Shown: positions 10,811 to 20,564 of the stretch, piece by piece | Position numbering within the stretch: position 1 is the stretch's first letter | Layout: every line of letters starts with the position of its first letter | Source: Saccharomycopsis fibuligera x Saccharomycopsis cf. fibuligera | Lineage: Eukaryota > Ascomycota > Saccharomycetes > Ascoideales > Saccharomycopsidaceae | DNA length: 64,000 nt | Assembly: GCA_001936135.1 (NCBI GenBank) | Contig: CP012814.1 | Location: forward strand, 1,240,001 to 1,304,000 | Direction: 5' to 3' | Notes under the pieces: model-generated | Seen by the model: only the letters and a program-made list of their open reading frames with translations | Databases searched by the model: none | What the model was told of the DNA's origin: nothing | Program-made: the position numbers and the translations under genes

Positions 10811-10881
10811 GGGGGGGGAAGGTGCAGCAGAACAAATGTAAGCCTGTAATAGACGTAAGCACCCATCAGTCACATAAAGCA
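10083..10881. other. Convergent intergenic region with a homopurine tract
   Basis: Gene-free 800 bp between the ends of UTP21 and RTP1. The one notable element is the A24-G16 tract at 10779-10818, listed separately. No RNA gene seen. Confidence 0.6.
10779..10818 (+). repeat. A24-G16 homopurine tract
   Basis: Twenty-four consecutive A followed directly by sixteen consecutive G. On the minus strand this reads C16 then T24. A G run of this length can fold as a G-quadruplex, and a 40 bp homopurine stretch can form triplex DNA. It lies 64 bp beyond the 3' end of RTP1 (10882). Confidence 0.9.
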
Positions 10882-13800
10882 TCAAACAAGCAAAATCAGT
10901 CTAAGATGGGCTAAAGTGTCACCTGCCTGTTCTCTAACCAATAAATCAGCATCGTTCTCCTGCATTGATTTTAACAGCGCAAGAATCCTCTTGCCATAAC
11001 CTTTAGGGAACCTGCTCAAATCAACTACATCACTGGAGACAATATCAAAGGCTAACCTAATGGATGCACGACGAATTGCTGTTTCCTCTGTACTGGCTTT
11101 TCTTTCAAATGTTTGAATACCAAGAACTAAGTCAAGAATGTCATGAAGGTATTCTAGCATTGTTGGTAAGCTAGCTCTAAAACAAGTAGAGAGAATTGAC
11201 ACTGAAGAAAGTCGCAAGGAATCGTGATTTTTAACAAGTTTGTTTAATTCTTGTGGGTTTGTTTTGGTATTAACAGTAGCAGTATCATTGTTACTGTTAT
11301 TTTCAGAGGCTCCTTCATCAGCCGGACGCCACTTGACCATGTTGATCATTGTAGATGCAATGAGCCTAGTATGTTCTGGCTTGAATAGTAATGAGTCGTG
11401 TCTATTTGGCACAGATGAGTAAGCTGGATCCGTTTCAAACTTTTGTATAAAATTATTTAGCACTTCGCCGATTTTCAACTTAGCATCAATGTCGAACTCA
11501 AACTCGTCTCTCGAATTTTTATTCAAGTTCTTCGACTTCTTTCCTAAAGAAGCAGAGAAAGAGGAACTAAAGTCCTGGTGATTGGCACCTTGTTTGTAAA
11601 TGTTCAAAAGAGCAGGTAAGGCCTGGTCAGTTTTGAATTCAACCAAACTAGTTAATCCCTTTATTGAGCTCAAATAAATAAACGGATCATCATTTTGCAA
11701 CTCACTTAAATGGATCTTAATTGCTTCGTCAACTGTCAATATTTTCGATTTTCTTTTTATCACTAATTCGTTAACCAATTGCAACCCATGAGCTTTGATA
11801 GGTACAATCTTATCATTTAAGTTCTTTATAGCTTTATCATAAAGTTTCATATCAAATTCATATTCTTGCTGAATTTTATTCAATTTTATCAATGTTTCCT
11901 TCTTACTAAGCCCCGCGGAGCCATCGACATTATCATTATTGAGCAAATTTTTCTCAAACTTATCATTAACTTGAATAATTTCTATAATTTCATCCTGAAG
12001 ATTCTTAATGGAATCATTAAGACTCACAGAAAGTTTTTCTCCCGGAGAGAATTGTTTAGAAATATCTTCAAGTTCCCTCGAAATACGTTGTAATCTTGCA
12101 ACCACTTCCACGTCAATGAGCTTGAAAGAGCTGTTCGCAGACAATATAGATGCTAATAATTCAAAAGCAATGTTTAAAACAGTGTCATTATTATTATCAT
12201 TATTATCATCGTTATTGAATATCAGGAGTTGGTTTATTTCACGATCCAAATCATCAACTTCGTCGTCAGAATCTGTTTCATCATCTTCTTTAATACCATT
12301 TTTATCTTCGCTTACTTTCTGGGGATTTGCATTATTGCTCTGCTGCTGCTCCTGTAATAAAAGACTACTTTTGAAGTTTTTGAGTACCGTTTCAAGTATC
12401 TCTAAGATTTCCAAAACATTGTCATTGTTATTGATTTGATTCTTGAACTTCACCGACATTGATTGTAATAATCTCAAATTGGTCAAAATCTTAAATGATT
12501 CTACTATTTTATTATCTTCTTGATCTGCCTCAAGCAGCAACAATGACTTTTCTGGTTTTTTATTATCACCACAGTCATCATTTAAAAGCCATTTTTTTAG
12601 AACAACCAAAAATAGTTTTTGAATTAAAGTTTCGTCCAAGTCTTCAATCAAATCAATGAGCAAATCGGTAGACAAATTGATAGAATCAAACACTTTTTCC
12701 TTGCTAATATTACCAAGTTTGAATTCTTTAGTTTTTATAGATTGATACTTGATACCTACATGCTGCACAATCACTTCTTTATTGTCCACAGTTTGCTCTA
12801 AAAATTCTAAATCAAAGGCCCATGGATAGTTGTTCAAGCCAATCAATAAATTATCTAGGATTGAAAGCAAACTTTTCAAGCTAGCTGTGCTAGTGAAATA
12901 TAACTTGAAAATATTTTTGACAAACTCCACGTTTTTGACAAGCTTTTTGTTTTGCAAAAATACCAAGTAGTTCCATAATGAAAGAACTATCTGATTATCA
13001 AATAACACATTTAATAATTCTTTGGAGCTATTGTTTTTTAGGATTGAAAATATTACATTGATTACATTATTGTAATCTTTTCCCGCTACTAGCAAATCAC
13101 CATCATTGTAATTTTTGGCATCAAATTTTGGATTCAAAGAAGGATTGCATCGTATCCATATTTTTCTAAGATAAAAGTCTTTGACAATTAGCGGGTTTTT
13201 CGCATATAGTGCCTCAATAAAATTTACACATACTGATGTTAGCATTGGCCGGTTGATCAAAATTAAGATATTGTACATTTGAAATGATATGTTGTTGAAA
13301 TAATCAATAGTAGAAATGGTTCTTGGCTTATTTAACAATATCCGATTAACATAGTCATATTTTTCAATGTTAATTTCTTCGTTATATCTCATTCCTGTTA
13401 AAAATTCAATCAAAGTCAAGACACCAGAATTTTTTCTCCTTAAGGGTAGAAATGTAATTTTGTTTAAACAAACTTTTCTAAACCATGGTTCCACATTGGA
13501 TGGATTTACTAGCAAAGAGTATAACTCAAATAATTCAAACGCACTGGAAATATTTTCTATCTTGTCAAAAACTGACTGCCATTTTTTTTCTATTGCAGAA
13601 CTTTTCACAATAGTTGGATTATAAATAAGATAAATCGCACTGATGATTAAATCACTATACCCTACACCCTTAAGTAATAGTGCACCAACATCATTATTGT
13701 TTTCTGGAGAGACGCCACCACCGTCAGCAGTGCCGTTGTCAAATACAGCCAAGAGTTTGTTTATTATAAGGGTTAACAATTTGAATTGTAGTTGCGGTGC

Positions 13801-14382
13801 TGTTATTCTTTTAATTTGTAACTTCTTGAATGATTTTTCGTTTTTTCTAAATTCGGCTAATCTTCGTTTTTCCAATGATATGCCAATATTACTAGGAAGA
13901 GCAGAGTAAACGCCTTCCAAGATGATGAAATTCACTAATGAGCCAAATGTTCTCATATCGTGGAGTGAAATCATTACAGTGTCCTTGTTTTTGAATTTGG
14001 GTTTTGCCATTATTGCTAGTTCTTTGATTTGAATCAATTTGTTTAGTAATGCTTCTATCACAGAGTATCGAATGCTAAAATCTTCTTGATCGCTCTTAGC
14101 GGGGCTTAAATTTGCAGGTATATTGAGTTTCACGTCATCCAAACTAAGCTGCAAACCAGAAACTGTTGCAATGGCTTCAGTATTTTGCTCTTCAGGCGTT
14201 TCATCAATGGCAGTGAGTCTCTTGTGTAGAAGATTCACTTTATCAATATCATCAAGATCATTGTTGAACTTAAGCAAGTCTTGCAACTGATTAAAAAGAA
14301 GATCCAATGGGGCTTTGGAAATGAATTGGGGTTCCACCAACCCTTTCAATACTTTCTTTTTCTGAGTGGTGGGGTCAGACAT
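10882..14382 (-). CDS. RTP1: RNA polymerase II assembly factor Rtp1 (TANGO6-like)
   Basis: Cytoplasmic HEAT-repeat-like protein that in S. cerevisiae binds RNA polymerase II subunits and helps nuclear import of the assembled enzyme. 1166 residues from the ATG at 14382 (MSDPTTQKKK); S. cerevisiae has about 981. Most of the protein is Leu/Asn-rich helical repeat. Two family blocks are visible at the C-terminus: an RTP1_C1-like segment starting DKIVPIKAHGLQLVNELV with DDPFIYLSSIKGLTSL (about residues 855-920), and an RTP1_C2-like segment IRRASIRLAFDIV with LSRFPKGYGKRI and DADLLVREQAGDTLAHL (about 1100-1160). An acidic insertion (DDETDSDDEVDDLDRE) followed by an Asn/Asp run lies near residues 700-735. 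The assignment rests on the C-terminal blocks; the N-terminal half is poorly conserved in this family. Confidence 0.85.
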   Translation of the reverse strand: MSDPTTQKKKVLKGLVEPQFISKAPLDLLFNQLQDLLKFNNDLDDIDKVNLLHKRLTAIDETPEEQNTEAIATVSGLQLSLDDVKLNIPANLSPAKSDQEDFSIRYSVIEALLNKLIQIKELAIMAKPKFKNKDTVMISLHDMRTFGSLVNFIILEGVYSALPSNIGISLEKRRLAEFRKNEKSFKKLQIKRITAPQLQFKLLTLIINKLLAVFDNGTADGGGVSPENNNDVGALLLKGVGYSDLIISAIYLIYNPTIVKSSAIEKKWQSVFDKIENISSAFELFELYSLLVNPSNVEPWFRKVCLNKITFLPLRRKNSGVLTLIEFLTGMRYNEEINIEKYDYVNRILLNKPRTISTIDYFNNISFQMYNILILINRPMLTSVCVNFIEALYAKNPLIVKDFYLRKIWIRCNPSLNPKFDAKNYNDGDLLVAGKDYNNVINVIFSILKNNSSKELLNVLFDNQIVLSLWNYLVFLQNKKLVKNVEFVKNIFKLYFTSTASLKSLLSILDNLLIGLNNYPWAFDLEFLEQTVDNKEVIVQHVGIKYQSIKTKEFKLGNISKEKVFDSINLSTDLLIDLIEDLDETLIQKLFLVVLKKWLLNDDCGDNKKPEKSLLLLEADQEDNKIVESFKILTNLRLLQSMSVKFKNQINNNDNVLEILEILETVLKNFKSSLLLQEQQQSNNANPQKVSEDKNGIKEDDETDSDDEVDDLDREINQLLIFNNDDNNDNNNDTVLNIAFELLASILSANSSFKLIDVEVVARLQRISRELEDISKQFSPGEKLSVSLNDSIKNLQDEIIEIIQVNDKFEKNLLNNDNVDGSAGLSKKETLIKLNKIQQEYEFDMKLYDKAIKNLNDKIVPIKAHGLQLVNELVIKRKSKILTVDEAIKIHLSELQNDDPFIYLSSIKGLTSLVEFKTDQALPALLNIYKQGANHQDFSSSFSASLGKKSKNLNKNSRDEFEFDIDAKLKIGEVLNNFIQKFETDPAYSSVPNRHDSLLFKPEHTRLIASTMINMVKWRPADEGASENNSNNDTATVNTKTNPQELNKLVKNHDSLRLSSVSILSTCFRASLPTMLEYLHDILDLVLGIQTFERKASTEETAIRRASIRLAFDIVSSDVVDLSRFPKGYGKRILALLKSMQENDADLLVREQAGDTLAHLRLILLV

Positions 14383-15631
14383 TTATTGTTGTTCTTGGAG
14401 TGGGCTAGAATAGCATGTGTGTACTTTTTTATTTCGTTTGATTTGTATTTGCCTTCAATGAGTTTTGCTTTTTTGTATTTTTGTTTTTTCAATCTTCGAT
14501 TTTTCGGCGGAGATTTTTCATGCGCGGTTCCCATCATGAGAAGCAATTCTTTTTATAGAGAAAGTGTCTACAACCACTTGTTGTTCACTATTATGCTCAA
14601 TTTGACAGACTCAAGTGTGGTCTGTTTTACCTCGACTTTCGGTCAGTGCATTTTCAAAGTACATACATCAAATTTTGAATTGATGGGGTCGAAAGGATGT
14701 GTGATCATTAACTCCAGACTCTATGCCTGGATTTCATATATTTCTAAACAAAGAGGTCTTTAAATTAGTCTGATTATCCACGGTATAGGACATTTTCAGT
14801 AGATTCGAAAAGCTAGTTTGCTTCCTCTGTTAATTAAAAAAATTTGCTTTTTCGGAATTAAAATCGTCTTAAGATATGATAACCGTCAAAGATTACGGGC
14901 ATTTTTATCGCTCAGCTTAACATTAGTTACAATCAGTAAATCAACCTTGTGACGAAATAAAGCAACATACAAACAGTAAAACTTGACCCTAAACTGTCAA
15001 ATTTGACAGCTAAGCTATCAATTGGTTTCAGCTCTTTTCACATTACAGGCATGCATAAAACAAATAAATGAAACGAAATGTTACTCAATGAATGCAAAAT
15101 AATAAGTTAAAGATGAAGTCCGATCCACCATCTTAATTGATGGTAAACTATATAATTCTAATAAGAAAAAAAAAAATAGTCATCACCGGCAATTTTATTT
15201 ACGTTCATAATTCAAACATTTTTCATTCTGCTCCTCGGAAGTCTCCATATTTCGTCTTTCAATCTGACACAATTTGCAGCTGGCTTGTCGTTTTCGTCTC
15301 CAATATTAACTATAATTCTTTGCAACTTGGTTTTTTTTTCCATCACTAGCTTGAATTTAGATATGTCTCGAGTCCTAAAAATTCTCCTTCTACCAGTCTC
15401 TTTCTGTCTTCAAACCCTTCTGCATCCACTGATGGAGGCCATCTCCGAAGCTTTCCGCTTTCGCTGCGGTTGCGTGCCCCGACAGGATCTCCAACTTTTC
15501 CTTTTTGCTCTGGGTCGATATTATATATACCCAGCAGCAACATCACGAACCTCACCAGCAATATTGCTAGATTAATCTACAAATAACCAACAGCCACAAT
15601 TGATATTTCCAATATAACTCAATATTGAGCT
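14383..15631. promoter_or_regulatory. Shared upstream region of RTP1 and MDM20
   Basis: 1249 bp between divergent starts. It contains a perfect 16 bp palindrome, CTGTCAAATTTGACAG, at 14994-15009, a possible dimeric factor site. A poly(A) run lies at 15164-15175 and a T-rich stretch at 15327-15340. No RNA gene seen. Confidence 0.45.
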
Positions 15632-18490
15632 ATGTCTGGTAAAGTTTCTTCGTTTTTTTATGCCATTGATGCCGGTAACGCTAAGCAGGCCGAGCAAATC
15701 GTTTCTAAACTCATCAAAAAGACTCCAGACTCTGTCCATTATCACCTTCTTGAAAACTATTACGATTTGAAGGTCAACCATAATTTGGACAGCGCTTTTG
15801 AGAAATCATTAGCACTTGTTCAAGATCCTAACAATTTCAACCAGATTGCCAACAATGAGGTGCTTGACCTTCTTCTTACCATTTTTAAGCACTCAAACCA
15901 CTCAGATGATGTCTCCAAAATATTTGAAGTGTTGCTTAAAAAACAGTCATTTAATACAAGCTTGATTGAATTTTGGTTTCAGTACTCATTGACTCATTTG
16001 AATGTTTCTTCATTGCAGAAAGCATCTTTTCATTCCCAAAAAGTTTCTTTTAAACAATCGCAGGCCAAAAGTCCGCAAATGAGAAACAAGTTGCTCACTG
16101 CAGCTTTCAACTACTACTTGGCAGCACAAAAGACCGACAAGCCGTTAGAAAAAAAATTGTTTCCTCAGTTGGGCACTAAGCTACTTGCATTTATTGAGCC
16201 ATTGGTTTCAGATCAAGAAATCTTTGTTAAGGTGAAGTTACTTAGTGCTGCAGCAACTACTGATACTAAAAACGAAATTATCAAAACTTTGGATGACCTT
16301 CTAGCAAAGAAAAAGTTTAATGAGATTGATTTGTCATTGATTCACATATACTTGGAAAGTTTGCGTGATTTGCAAATATTTGAAAAATTGTACAATTTCA
16401 CCTTCGATGTGGTGTTCAATACCAAGTTCGATGATTTTAATTTTTGGAATTTTCTTTTGTTGGCTGCTTTCAAGACAAACAAGCAACAAACACTATTGGA
16501 AAAGATGCAGACAGAAATTGTTCCCGCGGCACCAAATGCACAAATCCCGTCATCAAGTCTTGCCAATTCAAGAAATTTGTCATTAGCTTTAATCAATTTT
16601 GCATTTCTAGCTCAAGACAAAGAACTTTTGAAAGCTCAAGTGTATGAATACTACCGTTTATTTGGCGGTAAGAAATGTGCATTCCCAGACTTGAAGAAAT
16701 ATTTCAGTCATCCAGAATTTGACCAAGATTGGTTCTTGAATGATTTGTTAGTCAATCGCTTTTTCAATGAGTTCGGGTTTCCCGAAAGATTTGATAACCC
16801 ATCAAAAGCGGTGCTTTCTATCAATGAGGTAACACTACTTACTAATTTTCAAAAATTCAAATTTTTGCAAAATAAGGACAAGCTTCTTAGCGATAAGCAA
16901 GCTGCTGAAGCTTACGTTAGTGAAAATTTGTTGATTTTCAACCATTGCTATGATCACTATTTGGTGAAAAACAAAGAATTATTGGCTACTGACTACTACA
17001 TTGGAAACGAGTTGCTATTGATTAACTTACAAATCAGCCTTACGATGGATTTTTCTAGCAAAAATGTTTTCCAACAACTTATCATCCTCAAGCATGTTTT
17101 AGCATACTCTCCACAAGATTTCAATATTAAACTATGGGTAATCAAACTTTATAACTACTTAAACCTTCCTCAAGCTTCTTTGCAAGTTTTTAAGACCCTT
17201 AGTGTGAAGAATGTGCAAGTTGATACTTTGAATCATTACCTTAGCCACAGATTTGCATCAAGATTCCCAGACAAGGGATACATTGATTTCCTTAAACATA
17301 ACTTGAATTTTTACAACGAATCATCGTATCAATACTTAATACATTTTTTGAAAAATTGTTATGAAAACAATGCATTCCTGAAGATTGAAAAATATATTGA
17401 GTTCCTTGAAAGAATACAATCTAGTTATGAAAAATGGTACAGTTTTTCGGAGCTTTTGGACTCCAGTGCATATTTGAATGATAGTGCTAAAGTCACTGAT
17501 GGATACAAGAAGCAAAACTTTGACTATTTCAATTTTATTAAATTGTACAATGTGGATACTGAAACCACCAAAGCTAAGACAGATTCATCAGACAGAATTA
17601 ATTCTACCCAAGATGTTGAACTTCCAAATGAATCAATTTTGACATTTAATACCGCCGGATCCTTAGATAACATTGATGAGGAAAACCCTAAGTCATTCAA
17701 TACTATCAACTACTCTGACAATCGCGATTTTGCCACTGAATGGCGCGTTGGTATCAATACCCGTATTGATCAATTGCAAGACAAACTAATTACTGGCCCA
17801 ATCACTGACCTGGACTACCTCAAGTTGAAAAACTTGAAAAACAATTTGTTCTTAGAACCGATCAAGGATACCACGAAGCATTTGCTTGATAATTTCAATT
17901 TGCTTTTTGCGAAAGTTGAAGCGACAACATTTGACAAATTCACCCCTATTGAAGTATTAGAATTAAAAGTGATGCACCATTTCTGGAACTTTATTGTTGC
18001 CAAGGACGGTAAAGAGGCAAGCACTCACTTGACCCAAATTCAAGATTTATTGAATCAAGTCACAGTATTGTTCAAGTTGCAATTCACTGATCCGAAGGAA
18101 ACAATTGGTGTTGTTAATTGGGAGTTTGCCCACATTTATATTCTCGCCATTCATATATACAAGACTTTGACCAAGCAAGTGAAGCAAAACAAACAACATG
18201 TGCCTCAACTTTTTAGCAAGTACAAGTCTCAGATAGATAGTACTATTACTGACAGTTTGGCCAAATTGCAAAGAGAAATATTGCAAGTACATGAGAATTC
18301 CGACTTGGCTAAATTGGAAACTCAAAACTGGAAAGTTTTGGCAACTTGGCAGAAAGAACTTGCTGAACAAGGTCACCAGAATGGGCAAGTTTTGCAAATA
18401 TTAAAGGTTAGTGAAGGGGTGATTAATAGTGAGTTTAAAGCGGCTAAGGAACGGTATCTGAGCTTGTTTAAGGTTTTAAGTAAAATTTAG
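15632..18490 (+). CDS. MDM20: NatB N-terminal acetyltransferase auxiliary subunit Mdm20
   Basis: Non-catalytic TPR-type subunit that anchors the catalytic Nat3 to ribosomes; NatB acetylates N-termini starting Met-Asp/Glu/Asn/Gln, including actin and tropomyosin, hence the role in actin cables and mitochondrial inheritance. 952 residues (S. cerevisiae 796) from the ATG at 15632. The N-terminus has the family look: FFYAIDAGNAKQAEQIVSKL followed by a VHYHLLENYYDLK helix pair. Helical repeats continue to about residue 620. The segment LLINLQISLTMDFSS, then LKHVLAYSPQDFNIKLWVIK with NLPQASLQVFKTLSVKNVQ (about 465-535), matches the core Naa25 block. An acidic Ser/Thr-rich insert lies around 640-690. 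No frameshift seen; only a handful of CTG codons (for example at ITDLDYL). Confidence 0.88.
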   Translation: MSGKVSSFFYAIDAGNAKQAEQIVSKLIKKTPDSVHYHLLENYYDLKVNHNLDSAFEKSLALVQDPNNFNQIANNEVLDLLLTIFKHSNHSDDVSKIFEVLLKKQSFNTSLIEFWFQYSLTHLNVSSLQKASFHSQKVSFKQSQAKSPQMRNKLLTAAFNYYLAAQKTDKPLEKKLFPQLGTKLLAFIEPLVSDQEIFVKVKLLSAAATTDTKNEIIKTLDDLLAKKKFNEIDLSLIHIYLESLRDLQIFEKLYNFTFDVVFNTKFDDFNFWNFLLLAAFKTNKQQTLLEKMQTEIVPAAPNAQIPSSSLANSRNLSLALINFAFLAQDKELLKAQVYEYYRLFGGKKCAFPDLKKYFSHPEFDQDWFLNDLLVNRFFNEFGFPERFDNPSKAVLSINEVTLLTNFQKFKFLQNKDKLLSDKQAAEAYVSENLLIFNHCYDHYLVKNKELLATDYYIGNELLLINLQISLTMDFSSKNVFQQLIILKHVLAYSPQDFNIKLWVIKLYNYLNLPQASLQVFKTLSVKNVQVDTLNHYLSHRFASRFPDKGYIDFLKHNLNFYNESSYQYLIHFLKNCYENNAFLKIEKYIEFLERIQSSYEKWYSFSELLDSSAYLNDSAKVTDGYKKQNFDYFNFIKLYNVDTETTKAKTDSSDRINSTQDVELPNESILTFNTAGSLDNIDEENPKSFNTINYSDNRDFATEWRVGINTRIDQLQDKLITGPITDLDYLKLKNLKNNLFLEPIKDTTKHLLDNFNLLFAKVEATTFDKFTPIEVLELKVMHHFWNFIVAKDGKEASTHLTQIQDLLNQVTVLFKLQFTDPKETIGVVNWEFAHIYILAIHIYKTLTKQVKQNKQHVPQLFSKYKSQIDSTITDSLAKLQREILQVHENSDLAKLETQNWKVLATWQKELAEQGHQNGQVLQILKVSEGVINSEFKAAKERYLSLFKVLSKI

Positions 18491-19083
18491 GATGGTGTCA
18501 TTACATGTCCTTTTACTAGTTTGCACTCTGGCACTGAATATGAACCCTCTGAAATCCAAATGTAATTACATAAATATGTCTTATACCGCACTAATTAATG
18601 TTACGTATTTACCGGTTGCTCCGATACGCTTGTAAGCGAACCTAACATTCGGGTTCGATAAAAAACAAACTATGATACAAAATTAGTAGGGCAAGAAACC
18701 TACTGCACTATGTAGCGCATCATTGAGGGTACTCTCAAAGTTGTGAATATTAAGTTTTTTTAGGTACTACTTGACACCAATATAAAAAGATGTGAAGCCC
18801 TATAAAAATGCAAACATGAGATTATACTTCCGTTTGACTTGTGAATAGGCGAGTCGTAAAGTTCCTGGCATGCATGTCAAGATAGAATTCATTGCTGCAC
18901 TTTGTTGCTTACTCAGCACTGACGAAGCTTGCGATAGTGAGAAAAATGGCCATGATGCATCAGAAAAACAAAATGAATCATCATGGCAATAGTAGCCAGG
19001 ACAATGTGGAAAACTTATATGATGATTCTATTCTCTTTTGGTAATTTTATCGAATGATAAGACAAAAAGCGATACAGGAAACC
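18491..19083. other. Intergenic region upstream of PHA2
   Basis: 593 bp, gene-free. A GGTTCGA string at 18652 resembles a tRNA B box but no cloverleaf can be built around it. A sequence near 18760 (TTTTTTAGGTACTACTTG) and a TATAAAA at 18781-18787 and again at 18801-18807 may be core promoter elements. No consensus TGACTCA Gcn4 site seen here. Confidence 0.4.
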
Positions 19084-20564
19084 ATGGGAAAAATTATAAG
19101 AGTAGCGTTCCTTGGGCCTGAAGGAAGTTTTTCTCATCAGGTATGTTTTCAATTATTGGAATTTCGAACGACAAGCATTTGAAGGAACGGTCTGAAAGGC
19201 ACGAAAAAATAACTTAAAATTAGAACAGGGTCAAAAAGAATGAAGCAAGCTCGTGCAGGGGGAAGTGATAACAGTTTTAATAAGATCTTTTGAGCTGTTT
19301 CATCAGGTTTCAAAACAAATGGAAATAAAAAAAGAATTAATGAAATTACTAACTAACGATTATTAAGGCAGCTCTTCAGCAATTCAGCAATACTCAAACA
19401 CAGACATCATCACAAAGTATTGAATATTCTCCCCAAGCATCAATAGCTAATTGTTTTAAGGCATTAGCATCTAATTCAGTAGAATATTCTGTGGTGCCGT
19501 TGGAAAACTCTACTAATGGACAAGTTGCCTTGAGTTATGATTTGATCCGCAATTGGTTTTTCCATAATACATTGAGCAGCAGTACAAGAACTGCTCAAGG
19601 TTTAAAAATAAACATTAACAATAACGAGAACAGTACGGAAGACGAAATCTCGTCATCGTTGCAATTGCCAAATTTTGAAGTCTTTGATGAACAATATGTT
19701 AGCATTCATCATAATCTTTTGACCCAAACCGCAGACATTTCCAAGGTCGAGAAAATATATTCCCATCCTCAAGTCTGGACCCAATGCATGCGCTTCTTTA
19801 CTGAGCTAATGGATCAAGGAGTCAAGATTAATAAGATTGATACTAATTCCACTTCCAGAGCAGCACAACTTGTCTTGCAAGATATCAAGAATGGCATCAC
19901 TAATACCGCATCGATTTCTAGCAGTACCGCATCACAGATATATAGCTTGAATGCTTTGCGTCAGAATATTGAAGATGATAAGAATAACACAACGAGATTT
20001 CTTGTTTTTGGTAAACGGAAGCATAAGCCGGAAGATTTACTAACGGACGCTAATGGGGGTACTGCTGCTGTTGGTGCTGGTACTGCTGATGATGCTATCG
20101 GCATTTCTAACACTTTCAATACAACACATACTACAAGTACAAATACTACTGCTGATGAGGTGCTAGGTAATATTACTAATCAAAACCCTATCCCTGTGGC
20201 AGTAGATAACACCAAAAATAGTTCAGAAAATGACTTGCACACTAGTACTAGAGCCACCACCACTACGGACCATGTTACGTTTATTGCTATTAGAATTCAA
20301 AGTGAAAACACCGGTTTTCTATGCGATGCTTTAAACTTCTTCAAAAAACACAATATCAACCTTGCAAACATCAACACCCGACCATCACAGATTGTCAAAT
20401 GGCAGTATATTTTTTTCATTGAGTTATATGGCGATTTGTATAACGATGAGAACGTCAAGAGCTGTATCAAAGAGTTGCAGCAAAATGTGATTGAGTTGAA
20501 AATTATTGGGTGCTTTAAGAGAAATCCAGAGTACTTTAATAATAAAATTGAGCCTTATAATTAA
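19084..20564 (+). CDS. PHA2: Prephenate dehydratase Pha2, two exons
   Basis: Converts prephenate to phenylpyruvate, the committed step to phenylalanine. Exon 1 is 19084-19140 (19 codons, MGKIIRVAFLGPEGSFSHQ) and exon 2 is 19368-20564; the joined protein has 417 residues. The intron is needed because FLGPEGSFSHQA, the family's N-terminal signature, is split exactly at the donor site. Exon 2 restores the frame with AALQQFSNTQ and reaches VVPLENSTNGQV (catalytic domain) and the TRF motif in NNTTRFLVFG (about residue 226). The ACT regulatory domain begins near residue 320 (HVTFIAIRI) and contains NTRPSQIVKWQYIFFIEL, the yeast version of the ESRP phenylalanine-binding region. Between the two domains lies a Thr/Asn-rich linker of about 80 residues, longer than the norm. 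S. cerevisiae Pha2 has 334 residues. Confidence 0.95.
19141..19367 (+). other. Spliceosomal intron of PHA2
   Basis: 227 bp, phase 0. Donor GTATGT at 19141-19146, branch site TACTAAC at 19347-19353, acceptor AAG at 19365-19367, all matching yeast consensus. The branch-to-acceptor distance is short (14 bp). Confidence 0.95.

Noticed and set aside
18640-18665. Possible tRNA B box (GGTTCGA)
   Set aside because: No A box at the right distance and no acceptor stem or cloverleaf can be drawn.
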